From NCBI GenBank assembly GCA_903822425.1, contig CAIJOY010000029.1:20544-84543 (forward strand): a stretch of DNA of 64,000 nucleotides, written 5' to 3'. A model generated the notes under the pieces. The model saw only the letters and a list, made by a program, of their open reading frames with translations, was not told the origin of the DNA and searched no databases. The position numbers and the translations under genes are program-made. Shown one piece after another: positions 48,495-57,513 of the stretch. The stretch comes from an uncultured Actinomycetes bacterium (lineage in GTDB: Bacteria > Actinomycetota > Actinomycetes > Nanopelagicales > Nanopelagicaceae). Position 1 is the stretch's first letter, and each line of letters begins with the position of its first letter.

Positions 48495-49463
48495 ATGGCC
48501 CCCATTGATCCAGCGATACAAGCTCGGTTAATTCGTGATCTAGAACCAGTAGTCGCTGTTGAATTAGAGCGCCATCTTTCGGTTCAAAAGAATTGGTATC
48601 CCCACGAATATGTCCCATGGAGTGAAGGTCGAGATTTTGCTGGTCCTCTTAATGGTGATGCCTGGGAGGCCAAAGATTCGCGCTTAACTGCGATTGCCCA
48701 AGATTCCCTAGTACTGAATTTGATGACCGAAGATAATTTGCCCAGCTATCACACTGAAATTGCGATAGCGATGGGACGAGATGGTGCATGGGGCAACTGG
48801 ATTGAACGGTGGACTGCCGAGGAAAATCGTCACGGCATTGTGATGCGCGATTATTTGATGGCCACGCGCGGAGTAGATCCGTATGAACTGGAAGATTTAC
48901 GTATGGCACATATGTCTTTGGGTTATCAAACTCCTTATGAGACTGACATGCTCCATACCGTTGCCTATGTTTCATTCCAAGAACTAGCGACCCGAATATC
49001 CCATCGAAACACGGGAAGAATTTCTGATGATCCCATTTGTGAGGGAATGTTGCAGCGTATTTCAATGGATGAAAATCTTCACATGATTTTTTATCGTAAT
49101 TTATTGGGAAATGCAATCGATCTTGAACCCAACGCTGCAATGCGAGCGATCACTGACGTTGTAACAAACTTTGCAATGCCAGGTGTGGGAATGCCCGGCT
49201 TCGGACGCAAAGCAGTACAAATTGCATTAGCTGGAATCTATGACATGCCTCAACATTTAGAAGAGGTTATCGCACCAGTACTTCGAGCATGGAATGTTTT
49301 CGATCGCGAAGATTTAACGGGCGATGGCCAAGCAGCTCGTAATGAATTAGCAGAGTTCTTGGCACAGGCAAATATTGATGCCGCTCGATTTGGAGAAAAG
49401 CGCGAAGCGCACTTTGAAAAATTGATTGCTCGCGGACAAGAACCAATTCGATTGGCGAAGTAA
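48495..49463 (+). CDS. Acyl-[ACP] desaturase (ferritin-like diiron)
   Basis: 322 residues, plant-type soluble desaturase as in mycobacterial DesA proteins. Diiron ligands are visible as EENRHG near residue 112 (ExxH) and DENLHM near residue 193 (ExxH), with EIAIAMG and FQELATRISHRN supplying further ligands. Introduces double bonds into fatty acids for membrane fluidity. Apparently a single gene with its own leaderless promoter. Confidence 0.92.
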   Translation: MAPIDPAIQARLIRDLEPVVAVELERHLSVQKNWYPHEYVPWSEGRDFAGPLNGDAWEAKDSRLTAIAQDSLVLNLMTEDNLPSYHTEIAIAMGRDGAWGNWIERWTAEENRHGIVMRDYLMATRGVDPYELEDLRMAHMSLGYQTPYETDMLHTVAYVSFQELATRISHRNTGRISDDPICEGMLQRISMDENLHMIFYRNLLGNAIDLEPNAAMRAITDVVTNFAMPGVGMPGFGRKAVQIALAGIYDMPQHLEEVIAPVLRAWNVFDREDLTGDGQAARNELAEFLAQANIDAARFGEKREAHFEKLIARGQEPIRLAK

Positions 49464-49472
49464 TATTTGATT

Positions 49473-50204
49473 ATGGCCAACAAACGTGTGCTCTTCATTG
49501 AACACGATCACGTTAGTTTGGGTGGACCGGTCTGGGAGCAATTTAAAAATCGTGGATATGAGATTGTGCGATTTCTTATCGTCGCCGAAGAGCATTACAA
49601 CACACCCAATGTCACAGTGATATGGCCCAACGTGCTCGAATTTGATGCAGTAGTTGTCATGGGGGCACCATGGGGAGTTTGGGAAGATGAACGTATCGGT
49701 AATTGGTTGTTGCCTGAACTAGCCCTTGTTCGCGAAGTCCATAATTCTGGGATCCCTATTCTTGGCATTTGTTTTGGTGGTCAATTGATGGCTCGCGCAC
49801 TTGGTGGTTCAGTTGCTCGCGCACCACAGTACGAATTAGGTTGGCATAGCATTGAAAGTGACGACCCATCATTAATCGCACAAGGCCCATGGTTCCAGTA
49901 TCACTATGACCGATGGCAACTACCTCCAGACGCCATAGAAGTTGCTCGGACAAAACTTTCTTCCCAAAGTTTTATATGTGGAAGAACTCTTGCACTTCAA
50001 TTTCATCCAGAGATTGATCCAACAGTTTTGGATGCATGGCTTGATATGGAAGGCGGATGTGTAGACTTTGAAGAAGCTGGCGTGGACATCCATGCACTGC
50101 GTGATGAAACCAAGCGCCAAATGCCTGCGTCAAACCAACGAGCCTATGATTTAGTTGACCAATTTCTAGATCGTATTGCAACTTCCCCGATTCACAGGGT
50201 TTAG
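49473..50204 (+). CDS. Class I glutamine amidotransferase family protein
   Basis: 243 residues. Nucleophile elbow GICFGGQLMARALGG near residue 97 and the His-Glu pair of the triad in LQFHPEID near residue 180. No synthase domain, so the partner or substrate is unknown; members include GMP-synthase-like hydrolases and gamma-glutamyl hydrolases. ATG 49473 is preferred to TTG 49467. Nine bases after the desaturase, possibly in one operon. Confidence 0.87.
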   Translation: MANKRVLFIEHDHVSLGGPVWEQFKNRGYEIVRFLIVAEEHYNTPNVTVIWPNVLEFDAVVVMGAPWGVWEDERIGNWLLPELALVREVHNSGIPILGICFGGQLMARALGGSVARAPQYELGWHSIESDDPSLIAQGPWFQYHYDRWQLPPDAIEVARTKLSSQSFICGRTLALQFHPEIDPTVLDAWLDMEGGCVDFEEAGVDIHALRDETKRQMPASNQRAYDLVDQFLDRIATSPIHRV

Positions 50205-50220
50205 TTAGCAAGGAGTTTTT

Positions 50221-50664
50221 TTACCCTAGGGGAGTCGTTACTAAATCCCAACCATCAGAGTTCTTAGTATTTCTTGGCAGTAATTTCTTTGCATCTACAG
50301 TGGCAATATCTATCCGACTCAACACCGTTTTGCCTTTGTCATGCACTGCCTTGCTTAGTTTCACATTGACATCTTCGTAAAGCCAATTTCCAGCAACACA
50401 GGATGGCTCGCACGTGTTGAGTGCGTAACGTCCAGTACCGGTTGCACCGCCTGCACTCCAGTCTTCCCACTTAATTTCGCCAACTCCTACTCCGGCATCA
50501 GCACAGAATTGTGTCAATGAAGTTGGCTTGTAATCCTGGATTCCACAGTTATAGACGTAGACCTGTTGAACCACTGCACGATTGATATATGTGTAACTTC
50601 CCATTGATACAGCAATTACAGTAATCAGGCTCAGCGCGACTATGAGATAACGAGGCGTCTTCAT
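50221..50664 (-). CDS. Secreted or membrane-anchored protein of unknown function
   Basis: 147 residues. One N-terminal hydrophobic segment (residues 6-24, uncleaved anchor or signal) and four cysteines (C40, C54, C85, C89) likely to form disulfides. The EIKWEDWSAGGATGTGRYAL segment followed by TCEPSC resembles small secreted actinobacterial proteins without assigned function. TAGAAT (50671-50676) ends six bases before the ATG on the minus strand, so it is a real, leaderless gene. Convergent with the amidotransferase. Confidence 0.75.
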   Translation of the reverse strand: MKTPRYLIVALSLITVIAVSMGSYTYINRAVVQQVYVYNCGIQDYKPTSLTQFCADAGVGVGEIKWEDWSAGGATGTGRYALNTCEPSCVAGNWLYEDVNVKLSKAVHDKGKTVLSRIDIATVDAKKLLPRNTKNSDGWDLVTTPLG

Positions 50665-51007
50665 GGAGATATTCTAATGAGTGCCTATAATTTCGTGCCC
50701 AATTTCTGAATGCATTACGTTACTCACTGATTTTGCTGACAATTGCGTAGTAGCCGTGCATGCGACTGCAAATTTTCTGAGTATCTCCATGGGCGACAAA
50801 TAGGCGACAAATAGGCGAAATTATTTGAGAGGCTGCACACCCATCGCAAGGCAAACATGGTGCGCTCAGTTGGACTCGAATGTGGATTTCTTTAAACCTA
50901 CTGGTCAGTAATGGGCCACCCTTACGTGCAATCTCTCACGCTCGGGTTTATTCTTTTAAAGTTCTAAGTACACACACTTTCCTCCAGCGTTGAAAGGAAG
51001 TTCATAA
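50665..51007. other. 343-base intergenic region
   Basis: No gene seen. Contents: the minus-strand -10 box TAGAAT (50671-50676); a short direct repeat GGCGACAAATA twice (50792-50813) with a partial third copy; a candidate permease promoter TTGGAC (50870-50875) with TAAACC (50893-50898, 17-base spacer); and the inverted repeat TACTGGTCAGTA (50899-50910). AAGGAAG precedes the permease GTG. Confidence 0.6.
50899..50910. promoter_or_regulatory. TetR-like operator candidate upstream of permease
   Basis: TACTGGTCAGTA has 5-base arms (TACTG/CAGTA). Its complement TACTGACCAGTA matches the core recognised by several actinobacterial TetR-family lipid/acyl-CoA regulators. It sits just after the candidate -10 box at 50893. 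No TetR gene is in the window. Confidence 0.4.
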
Positions 51008-52576
51008 GTGTCAGATCACAATCAGTCCAATGCAGCAGAAGAGCATCGTCTCGGGGCTCTTGGATACAAACAGGAGCTCTCTCGCGTCCTGAGCAAATTC
51101 GACAGTTTTAGCGTTGCCTTTACCTATCTATCCCCAATGGTGGGCATCTATTCCCTCTTTGTATTAGGCGTAGGTTCAGGCGGACCTCGATATGTCTGGT
51201 TGATGCTTATCCCAGTTATTGGAATGTATTTCGTAGCAATGATTTTTGGCGAGCTTGGTAGTCATTATCCAATCTCGGGGGCTCTCTATCAGTACTCCAA
51301 ATTCACTGTCAGCCGGCGTTACGGCTGGTGGGTCGGTTGGTTCTATTTGATGGCTCTTCTTGTGACTATCGCAGCTGTTGATACAGGTGTTGTTCCTTAC
51401 TTAACAACATTGCTCAATAGTTGGTTCAAAATGAACCTTGATCCAGGCAATCACATGACATTGATGACTATCACACTTGCATTACTCGCAATTCAGACAA
51501 CTCTGAATGTGACTGGCGCCAAGATGATGGGTCGTATTGCAAGCATCGGTTCCTATGTTGAAATCTTTGGAACATTTGGTATCGCTTTAATTTTGGCAGC
51601 TGCCGGATTTAACCATGGCTTCGGATTCTTGTTCACCACACAAGGTGCAGAAGTTGGGACTACCAATAGTCTCGGAGTGGATTTCGGTGGAAATTGGTGG
51701 ACTGGTGCGGCTCTCATCGCTGTGTTGGCACACGCCTTCATTTTCTACGGATTTGAATCTGCTGGCGATGTTGCAGAAGAGACTCGGGATGCATCCAAGC
51801 AAGTACCAAAAGCAATGCGTCAAGCACTGCTTGCAGGTGCGTTCACTTCCTTCGTTCTTGTTGCTGCACTTTTGTTAGCAACACCTAGTGATCCTGCAGG
51901 ATATAAGACCGCTACATCTTTTGAAGGCGGAATTCCTTACATCCTCAGCACCGCTGTTACATCATCAGTTCTTCGCGATATCTTGCTACTTGCAGTGATC
52001 TTTGCATTCTTCTCATGCGGATCATCTATTCAAGGCGCAAGCTCTCGTATGCTCTTCTCTTACGCACGTGATGGAGCAGTGCCAGCAGCCAAGACGGTAT
52101 CGAAGGTTTCTCCTCGATTCCATACTCCTGTTAACGCACTACTTCTTGGCGCAATTGTTCCAATCATCTTCACGATGCTTGTGAATATCACTCCAAGTGC
52201 AGATATCAAGATTGGGTTCATTACCTACCCAGCAAAGGTTTCTGCACTTGTTTCGCTGGTCTCCTTCGGAGTCAGCGGTATCTATCTCGCATTCTTGCTA
52301 ACAGTATTGGGCGCCCTCATTGCTCGTACTCGTGGCTGGAAGCCCGCCGGACACTTCACACTGGGCTCCAAGGGCATGATCATTAACGTGATCGCACTTG
52401 TTTACTTAGTCGTGATGTTTATCAACTTGGTACTACCAACAGGACTAGCAAGTCCTCGCGGAGCCCTCTTCAATCTCGACTGGGTAACTCTGGTCGTCAT
52501 TGGATTCATCGCTCTTCTTGGCGCTGTGGTTTATGCCATAGCTCAACCAGGAAAGCATGAATCGGCCAATAAGTAA
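51008..52576 (+). CDS. APC family amino acid permease
   Basis: 522 residues with about 12 membrane helices. FDSFSVAFTYLSPMVGIYSL and GELGSHYPISGALYQYS are APC signatures, as is the FYGFESAGDVAEETRDASK loop near residue 245. Starts at GTG 51008 after AAGGAAG. Downstream CoA-transferase and glutaryl-CoA dehydrogenase-like genes suggest an amino acid whose breakdown passes through a dicarboxylic acyl-CoA, but the substrate is not readable. Confidence 0.9.
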   Translation: MSDHNQSNAAEEHRLGALGYKQELSRVLSKFDSFSVAFTYLSPMVGIYSLFVLGVGSGGPRYVWLMLIPVIGMYFVAMIFGELGSHYPISGALYQYSKFTVSRRYGWWVGWFYLMALLVTIAAVDTGVVPYLTTLLNSWFKMNLDPGNHMTLMTITLALLAIQTTLNVTGAKMMGRIASIGSYVEIFGTFGIALILAAAGFNHGFGFLFTTQGAEVGTTNSLGVDFGGNWWTGAALIAVLAHAFIFYGFESAGDVAEETRDASKQVPKAMRQALLAGAFTSFVLVAALLLATPSDPAGYKTATSFEGGIPYILSTAVTSSVLRDILLLAVIFAFFSCGSSIQGASSRMLFSYARDGAVPAAKTVSKVSPRFHTPVNALLLGAIVPIIFTMLVNITPSADIKIGFITYPAKVSALVSLVSFGVSGIYLAFLLTVLGALIARTRGWKPAGHFTLGSKGMIINVIALVYLVVMFINLVLPTGLASPRGALFNLDWVTLVVIGFIALLGAVVYAIAQPGKHESANK

Positions 52577-52597
52577 CTAGAACCACAATTTAAAAGA

Positions 52598-52662
52598 GCG
52601 CGCCCACCTTTTACTGGCTTTCTTCGTAAGAAAAGATTGCTAGGTTTAAGGGGTGGGCGCGC
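52598..52662. repeat. Inverted repeat spanning the CoA-transferase start
   Basis: GCGCGCCCACC (52598-52608) is complementary to GGTGGGCGCGC (52652-52662), a perfect 11-bp arm, with outer A-T and G-U pairs possible. The loop is 43 bases. The right arm contains the GTG start at 52653. Confidence 0.75.
52641..52652 (+). promoter_or_regulatory. Leaderless -10 box of CoA-transferase gene
   Basis: TAGGTT (52641-52646, the smc hexamer) ends six bases before GTG 52653. Confidence 0.5.
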
Positions 52663-53771
52663 TTTCTAATATAAAAATTGCGGATTTTTCCCGCGTTCTT
52701 GCTGGGCCATACGCAACCATGTTATTAGCAGATATGGGTGCCGAGGTAATAAAAGTAGAAAGACCCGTCCTCGGTGATGACACTCGCACCTGGGGACCTC
52801 CTTATGATGCAGCTGGAAATGCAACCTATTTTCAATCAGTCAACCGAAATAAGCGAGCCGTCACTGCAGATTTTTCAACGCAGCAAGGACGTGCTAAAGC
52901 TCTTGAAATAATTTCGACATGTGATGTTTTGGTAGAAAATTTTGCACCAGGAACTATGGAAAAATTTGGTTTGGGTTACTCAGATTTGGCTGCGAAGTTT
53001 CCTACATTGATCTTCTGTTCAATTTCTGGTTTTGGTAGTGGGGAAGTGGCTCGCACTCTGCCGGGATATGACTTACTGGTGCAGGCCATGAGTGGTCTCA
53101 TGAGCATTACTGGCTCAGATGCGCAGCATCCCACCAAAGTAGGAGTTGCACTTGTCGATGTGATTGCAGGTTTGCATACATCCTTAGGAATTCTTGCTGC
53201 AATCAACCATCGCCATGTGAGCGGTCATGGACAAAAAATTGAGATCAATCTATTGAGTTCAGCACTTTCGGCGATGGTTAATCAAAGTGGCGCATATGCC
53301 GGCGCCGGAGTAACTCCAACGGCAATGGGGAATGCTCATCCCAGCATTGCTCCTTATGAAGTGTATGAAACAAAGGAAAAGAAAATTGTTATTGCGGTAG
53401 GAAATGATGCTCAGTTTGCTAAATTCTGTGTGGCAATCGGAGCAGATTTTGCGCATGATCCGCGGTTTGCAACCAATCCGGAGCGAGTCAAGAATAGAAA
53501 TGTGCTCAATGAACTCTTAACCCCGCTGCTTGCCCACAAGAGTGCGGCGCAGTGGAGTGAAGTTTTAGCAAAAGTGGGAGTGCCTGCTGGACCTATCAAT
53601 ACGATCGCCGAAGGTGTGCAGTTTGCACAATCTTTAGGGCTTGCACCTATTGTCACAATTACTGATCCGCGAGATGGCGCAGTAAGTAAGACAATAGCCA
53701 ACCCGATTACTTTTTCAGCAACCCCAGTGGAATATCACTTGGGTCCACCGTCCCTTGGTGCTGACGACTAA
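52653..53771 (+). CDS. CaiB/BaiF (family III) CoA transferase
   Basis: 372 residues. IADFSRVLAGPYATMLLADMG is the family N-terminus, followed by GAEVIKVERP; the catalytic Asp lies in the VALVDVIAGLHTSLGILAA segment near residue 168. It moves CoA between organic acids. Convergent with a glutaryl-CoA dehydrogenase-like gene, with a 4-base overlap; glutarate or a similar dicarboxylate as acceptor is an inference. Could otherwise be a racemase of the same family. Confidence 0.88.
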   Translation: MGALSNIKIADFSRVLAGPYATMLLADMGAEVIKVERPVLGDDTRTWGPPYDAAGNATYFQSVNRNKRAVTADFSTQQGRAKALEIISTCDVLVENFAPGTMEKFGLGYSDLAAKFPTLIFCSISGFGSGEVARTLPGYDLLVQAMSGLMSITGSDAQHPTKVGVALVDVIAGLHTSLGILAAINHRHVSGHGQKIEINLLSSALSAMVNQSGAYAGAGVTPTAMGNAHPSIAPYEVYETKEKKIVIAVGNDAQFAKFCVAIGADFAHDPRFATNPERVKNRNVLNELLTPLLAHKSAAQWSEVLAKVGVPAGPINTIAEGVQFAQSLGLAPIVTITDPRDGAVSKTIANPITFSATPVEYHLGPPSLGADD

Positions 53772-54937
53772 CGAAAAGCTGAGATACCAGTAAGGGCTTC
53801 ACCAATAACTAGTGAATGAATTTCATGGGTGCCTTCATATGTCAAAACTGTCTCCAAGTTCACCATGTGGCGAAATACTGAATATTCGGTCGTGATGCCG
53901 GCAGCACCCATAATCGAACGCGCATCACGGGCAATTTCAAGAGCGCTATGCACGTTATTGAATTTACCCATGCTTATTTGCTGAGGCGTGATCTTGTTGT
54001 CATCTTTAATTTTACCGATATGAAGAGCGAGCAACATTGAGGTGTTGAGTCGAGTTGCCATATTGGCAAATTTTTCCTGAGTGATCTGGTGGCGTGAAAT
54101 TGGACCATCAAATTGTTCGCGAGTAGTGGCATAAGCCAAGGAGACTTCGAGACAATCGCGAGCTGCTCCAACTGCTCCGAAAATAATTCCAAACCGAGCT
54201 TCAGCAAGGCACATAAGTGGCGCGCGCAAGCTGGTGGCACCGGGGAGACGTGCGCTATCTGGCACTCGCATGTTGGTGAAAACCAGTTCGGCGGTCATCG
54301 ATGCTCGAAGTGAGAGTTTATGTTTAATCAGGTTGGCACTAAATCCGGGTGTCGTAGTGGGGACACAGAATCCTCGAATGCCTTCATCTGTACGTGCCCA
54401 GATAATTGCAACATCTGCCACATTGCCGTTAGTAATCCACATTTTGTTGCCGTTGATGATCCAGTCGTTTCCATCTTTTTTGGCATTGGTTAACATTCCC
54501 GCAGGATTGGAACCATGATCTGCTTCTGTTAAACCAAAACATCCTATTGCTTCACCGGTTGCCATTTTTGGCAGCCATTCTTTTTTGGTTTCTTCACTGC
54601 CATATTCATAAATCGCAAACATCGCAAGAGATCCCTGAACTGAAACAAGGGAGCGAAGTCCAGAATCTCCAGCTTCAAGTTCCATATTTGCTAAGCCGTA
54701 TGACGTGGCATCGGTCCCAGCACATCCATATCCCTGTAGGTGCATTCCTAAAAGGCCAATAGATCCAAGTTCTCGGGCAAGTTCACGCACAGGAATTTCA
54801 GCACTTTCATACCATTGCGCAATATTAGGTTTGACGCGATCGAGAACATATTTGCGGGTTACCGATTGGATCGCGCGCTGTTCTTCGTTGAGTTCGCGTT
54901 CGATATCAAGCAAGGTAAAGGGATGCGAGGTTGCCAT
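53768..54937 (-). CDS. gcdH: Acyl-CoA dehydrogenase, glutaryl-CoA dehydrogenase-like
   Basis: 389 residues. CFGLTEADHGSNPAGM is the FAD/acyl-CoA motif, and RSLVSVQGSLAM near residue 95 carries the Arg typical of glutaryl-CoA dehydrogenases. The catalytic Glu is in LTYEGTHEIHSLVIGEALTG at the C-terminus, ending as GcdH does. Would oxidise and decarboxylate glutaryl-CoA to crotonyl-CoA. Leaderless by TATTCT (54944-54949). Another short-chain substrate is possible. Confidence 0.85.
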   Translation of the reverse strand: MATSHPFTLLDIERELNEEQRAIQSVTRKYVLDRVKPNIAQWYESAEIPVRELARELGSIGLLGMHLQGYGCAGTDATSYGLANMELEAGDSGLRSLVSVQGSLAMFAIYEYGSEETKKEWLPKMATGEAIGCFGLTEADHGSNPAGMLTNAKKDGNDWIINGNKMWITNGNVADVAIIWARTDEGIRGFCVPTTTPGFSANLIKHKLSLRASMTAELVFTNMRVPDSARLPGATSLRAPLMCLAEARFGIIFGAVGAARDCLEVSLAYATTREQFDGPISRHQITQEKFANMATRLNTSMLLALHIGKIKDDNKITPQQISMGKFNNVHSALEIARDARSIMGAAGITTEYSVFRHMVNLETVLTYEGTHEIHSLVIGEALTGISAFR

Positions 54938-54949
54938 GGTTTAAGAATA
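54938..54949 (-). promoter_or_regulatory. Leaderless -10 box of gcdH
   Basis: On the minus strand TATTCT (54944-54949) ends six bases before the ATG at 54937. Confidence 0.5.
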
Positions 54950-54994
54950 GTGAGTCTGAGTGCTAATCCACTACCGCAGCCCTACCTGGCTCGG

Positions 54995-55006
54995 TAGTGT
55001 GCCCTT
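54995..55006 (+). promoter_or_regulatory. Leaderless -10 box of secreted paralogue A
   Basis: TAGTGT (54995-55000) ends six bases before ATG 55007. Confidence 0.5.
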
Positions 55007-56356
55007 ATGCGTAACAACCACAGACTTGCAAGTCTTGGTCTTTTTCTTGTGATGTGCCTTACGTTAAATTCCCTCATCGCCCCGGCCCATGCAGACTTTT
55101 CGGTCTATTCACCGCCAATAGCACTCTCACCTTGTGCGCTAACTGGTGCAACTTCAAATTGCATTGACTCGGTTTTCGTGATCTCCAGCAGTGGTACTGA
55201 GATTCATGCCACAGTGGCAGCAGGTGAACGTGGTGTAAAAAATTACGCCGCATGGGATGGACGCAGTACTCAAAGCGCCGAACTGCCTGTCGCAAATTAC
55301 GTGTGGACACTTCCTGGCGTTAACCACCCAGATAGCGGGGCCTTAACTTTTATTGATGTTCAAGTTGCACCAGATACCTGGGGTTCAATTTCTGCTTCTC
55401 CACTAGGCACGGATGAGCGCGCCATGGCACCTGTCATGCGAGTTCGATTAACTCCAGCAACGATTGATAAGCGATGTTTGATCATCAACGGTTTACGAAA
55501 TGGCTACACCGAAGACAATTTAATCAAGACACCAGGTGCGAGCACCCCTGAGAATGCGCCCTTTCCATGTGAAACCAACCTGCAAAGCACCAATACTCCT
55601 TCAGAATTTATTGGCAAAGTTGCGATCTCAAACGCAACGACTTTTCTTCCACGCCCTTTGGATGCGACAACTCATGTGCGCATCACATTTAAAGTTACTG
55701 ATTTCAATCCTCTTGGATGGATTGGACACTCTGGTCCCGGGTCAAGTGCCAAGATTTCCACCTCCGGAACAGTCTCGACTATTACGTTGGATCTTCGTGC
55801 CATCGACGTCGCAAGCGGTCCACTGGAATATTCCTCAGCTACTGATACCTATGTCGATCCCAATCAGGCCACGCAGGATACGTGGTCGATAGATGCTTTT
55901 GCTCCGCTCAATACTCTCCCTACGTGTTTCTCGGGAGCCTTGGCAATTTTTACTAATAGTCGCACTCTAGAACTTCCAGTATTTGACCCGATGAGCAAAG
56001 CGGTGGAACTCTCCACCACCGCTTCTCATTTGAAAACTAATGGCGAAATGAACATTGGTTTCTATCAAGCAAATATTGGCGACAAAGAAGCTAAGTGCCT
56101 ATGGCAAGTAAATTCGGCAAACTTATTGGCCGGGCAGGCCGTTATTTCAATTGCTGGAGATAATCCTGCAGATAATCAAGTTGCTACATTATCAACGAGA
56201 TTGACCGGCAATATTTTGAGCATCTTTGGTGGAGGCTTTCATTACAGTGCAGCCAAGATCCGGTTGACGCTCAAGCCTGGTGCAAAAACTCCAGCGAAGG
56301 CGCCTGCGCCCAAGGTAGCGGTGAAGAAAACACCTGTTAAGAAAGTTAAAAAATGA
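55007..56356 (+). CDS. Secreted protein of unknown function (paralogue A) with lysine-rich tail
   Basis: 449 residues. Signal peptide to about residue 29 (APAHA cleavage). The mature part is predicted beta-rich with paired cysteines; a Lys/Pro/Ala tail of about 23 residues closes it (PAKAPAPKVAVKKTPVKKVK). I recognise no named domain. It shares landmarks in the same order with the next gene: NCIDSV-V-IS-SG-E, then F/W-x-(L/I)PG...DSG/DGG...DxW, then a VRI strand, then C-x-SG and C(L/M)W near the end. The pair is one operon, overlapping by 4 bases. Confidence 0.8.
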   Translation: MRNNHRLASLGLFLVMCLTLNSLIAPAHADFSVYSPPIALSPCALTGATSNCIDSVFVISSSGTEIHATVAAGERGVKNYAAWDGRSTQSAELPVANYVWTLPGVNHPDSGALTFIDVQVAPDTWGSISASPLGTDERAMAPVMRVRLTPATIDKRCLIINGLRNGYTEDNLIKTPGASTPENAPFPCETNLQSTNTPSEFIGKVAISNATTFLPRPLDATTHVRITFKVTDFNPLGWIGHSGPGSSAKISTSGTVSTITLDLRAIDVASGPLEYSSATDTYVDPNQATQDTWSIDAFAPLNTLPTCFSGALAIFTNSRTLELPVFDPMSKAVELSTTASHLKTNGEMNIGFYQANIGDKEAKCLWQVNSANLLAGQAVISIAGDNPADNQVATLSTRLTGNILSIFGGGFHYSAAKIRLTLKPGAKTPAKAPAPKVAVKKTPVKKVKK

Positions 56357-57513
56357 AACGAATTATTATTGCCCTAGCCTTAATTTTAGGATTTATTACC
56401 CCCACAGCCCAAGCTCGAACTCTAGCAATGCCAAAGATTTTGGATATGTGCAAAGTTGCAGCACAAGCGAATTGCATCGACAGTGTAGTTGCAATAAGTA
56501 ATAGTGGAGTTGAAAGCAAAGCAACTCTGGTCAGCACACCTACGGTAGGTTTCACCATCATCGGAGATGGATCCAAACTCAATGCAATGTCTATTGCTTC
56601 GCCTCAACCTCATTTTAAGATTCCAGGCCTCATTAATTCTGACGGTGGCAACGTTGTTGAAGTGAGAGTTTTTTTTGCTGCCGATCCTTGGGTTTCCTTT
56701 GCCCCTGGAATGCCACTGAGTAATAATCCTCCAGGTTTGAATATCACGATGGCTCCGGTCAATGCCAAGAGCGACAAACCGATGGCTAACTTGAAAACTT
56801 CATGCACAAAAGGAGGCAGCAACGGTTGTGGGTTCTATGCGCCACCACTGGGTGATCAAGTGCGAATCAAAATGAATCTGCGCCTGCACCGTTGGAGCGC
56901 TCGTAGTTATCAAATTTGGGGTTCTGATATTGATGTTTCTGGATCTTCCGACCCAGCATTCTCCGTCGTTTCGATTACAGCAAGGCCGGCAAAGGGTGCA
57001 GTTCTATCTGTAACTTCCGCAGGCGCGAGTGCTAACGCCGGAAAAACTTCTGCCACTGCAATCTCAACGACGTGGGCAGTTGCTGCAGATGTCAACACTT
57101 CACCACAATGTCGCAGTGGCTTCTCTGCAGCCGGTGGCACAGAAGGCGGGTGGCATAACGGAGGCGAAATCCCGTTGAAGGGAATGCCTCGATTAGTCGG
57201 TATGCATTTTCCAGAGATCCTAGGTCTTGATGGAGCAGTGTTGCCGAGTACCTTGGAGTTTGTTATTGGCAAGAATGAAATCAACTGCATGTGGCCGGAT
57301 GTATCGCTGGCAGATCTTGCAAAGAACTTGCGTCAAATAGCAACAGTCAATCAAACCACTACCGAAAGGCCGATCATTGTTGAGAATTTGGGCGATCGCC
57401 TTCACATCAAACTAGCAAGTGCAAATCTATTGCCCGGAAGTAATGATGGTTTTGCAATCGGTTTAAGCGGTGATAGCGATCCCTCCAAATGGAAACTGCC
57501 AACTACCCCTTAA
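56353..57513 (+). CDS. Secreted protein of unknown function (paralogue B)
   Basis: 386 residues. Signal peptide to about residue 21 (TAQA cleavage). Shares NCIDSVVAISNSGVESKAT, FKIPGLINSDGG and CMW landmarks with paralogue A but lacks its basic tail. It has an extra Cys pair (SCTKGGSNGCGF) near residue 150. No recognisable catalytic motif. The ATGA overlap indicates coupled translation. Ends convergently with the second ABC operon, overlapping the last permease by 11 bases. Confidence 0.8.
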   Translation: MKRIIIALALILGFITPTAQARTLAMPKILDMCKVAAQANCIDSVVAISNSGVESKATLVSTPTVGFTIIGDGSKLNAMSIASPQPHFKIPGLINSDGGNVVEVRVFFAADPWVSFAPGMPLSNNPPGLNITMAPVNAKSDKPMANLKTSCTKGGSNGCGFYAPPLGDQVRIKMNLRLHRWSARSYQIWGSDIDVSGSSDPAFSVVSITARPAKGAVLSVTSAGASANAGKTSATAISTTWAVAADVNTSPQCRSGFSAAGGTEGGWHNGGEIPLKGMPRLVGMHFPEILGLDGAVLPSTLEFVIGKNEINCMWPDVSLADLAKNLRQIATVNQTTTERPIIVENLGDRLHIKLASANLLPGSNDGFAIGLSGDSDPSKWKLPTTP

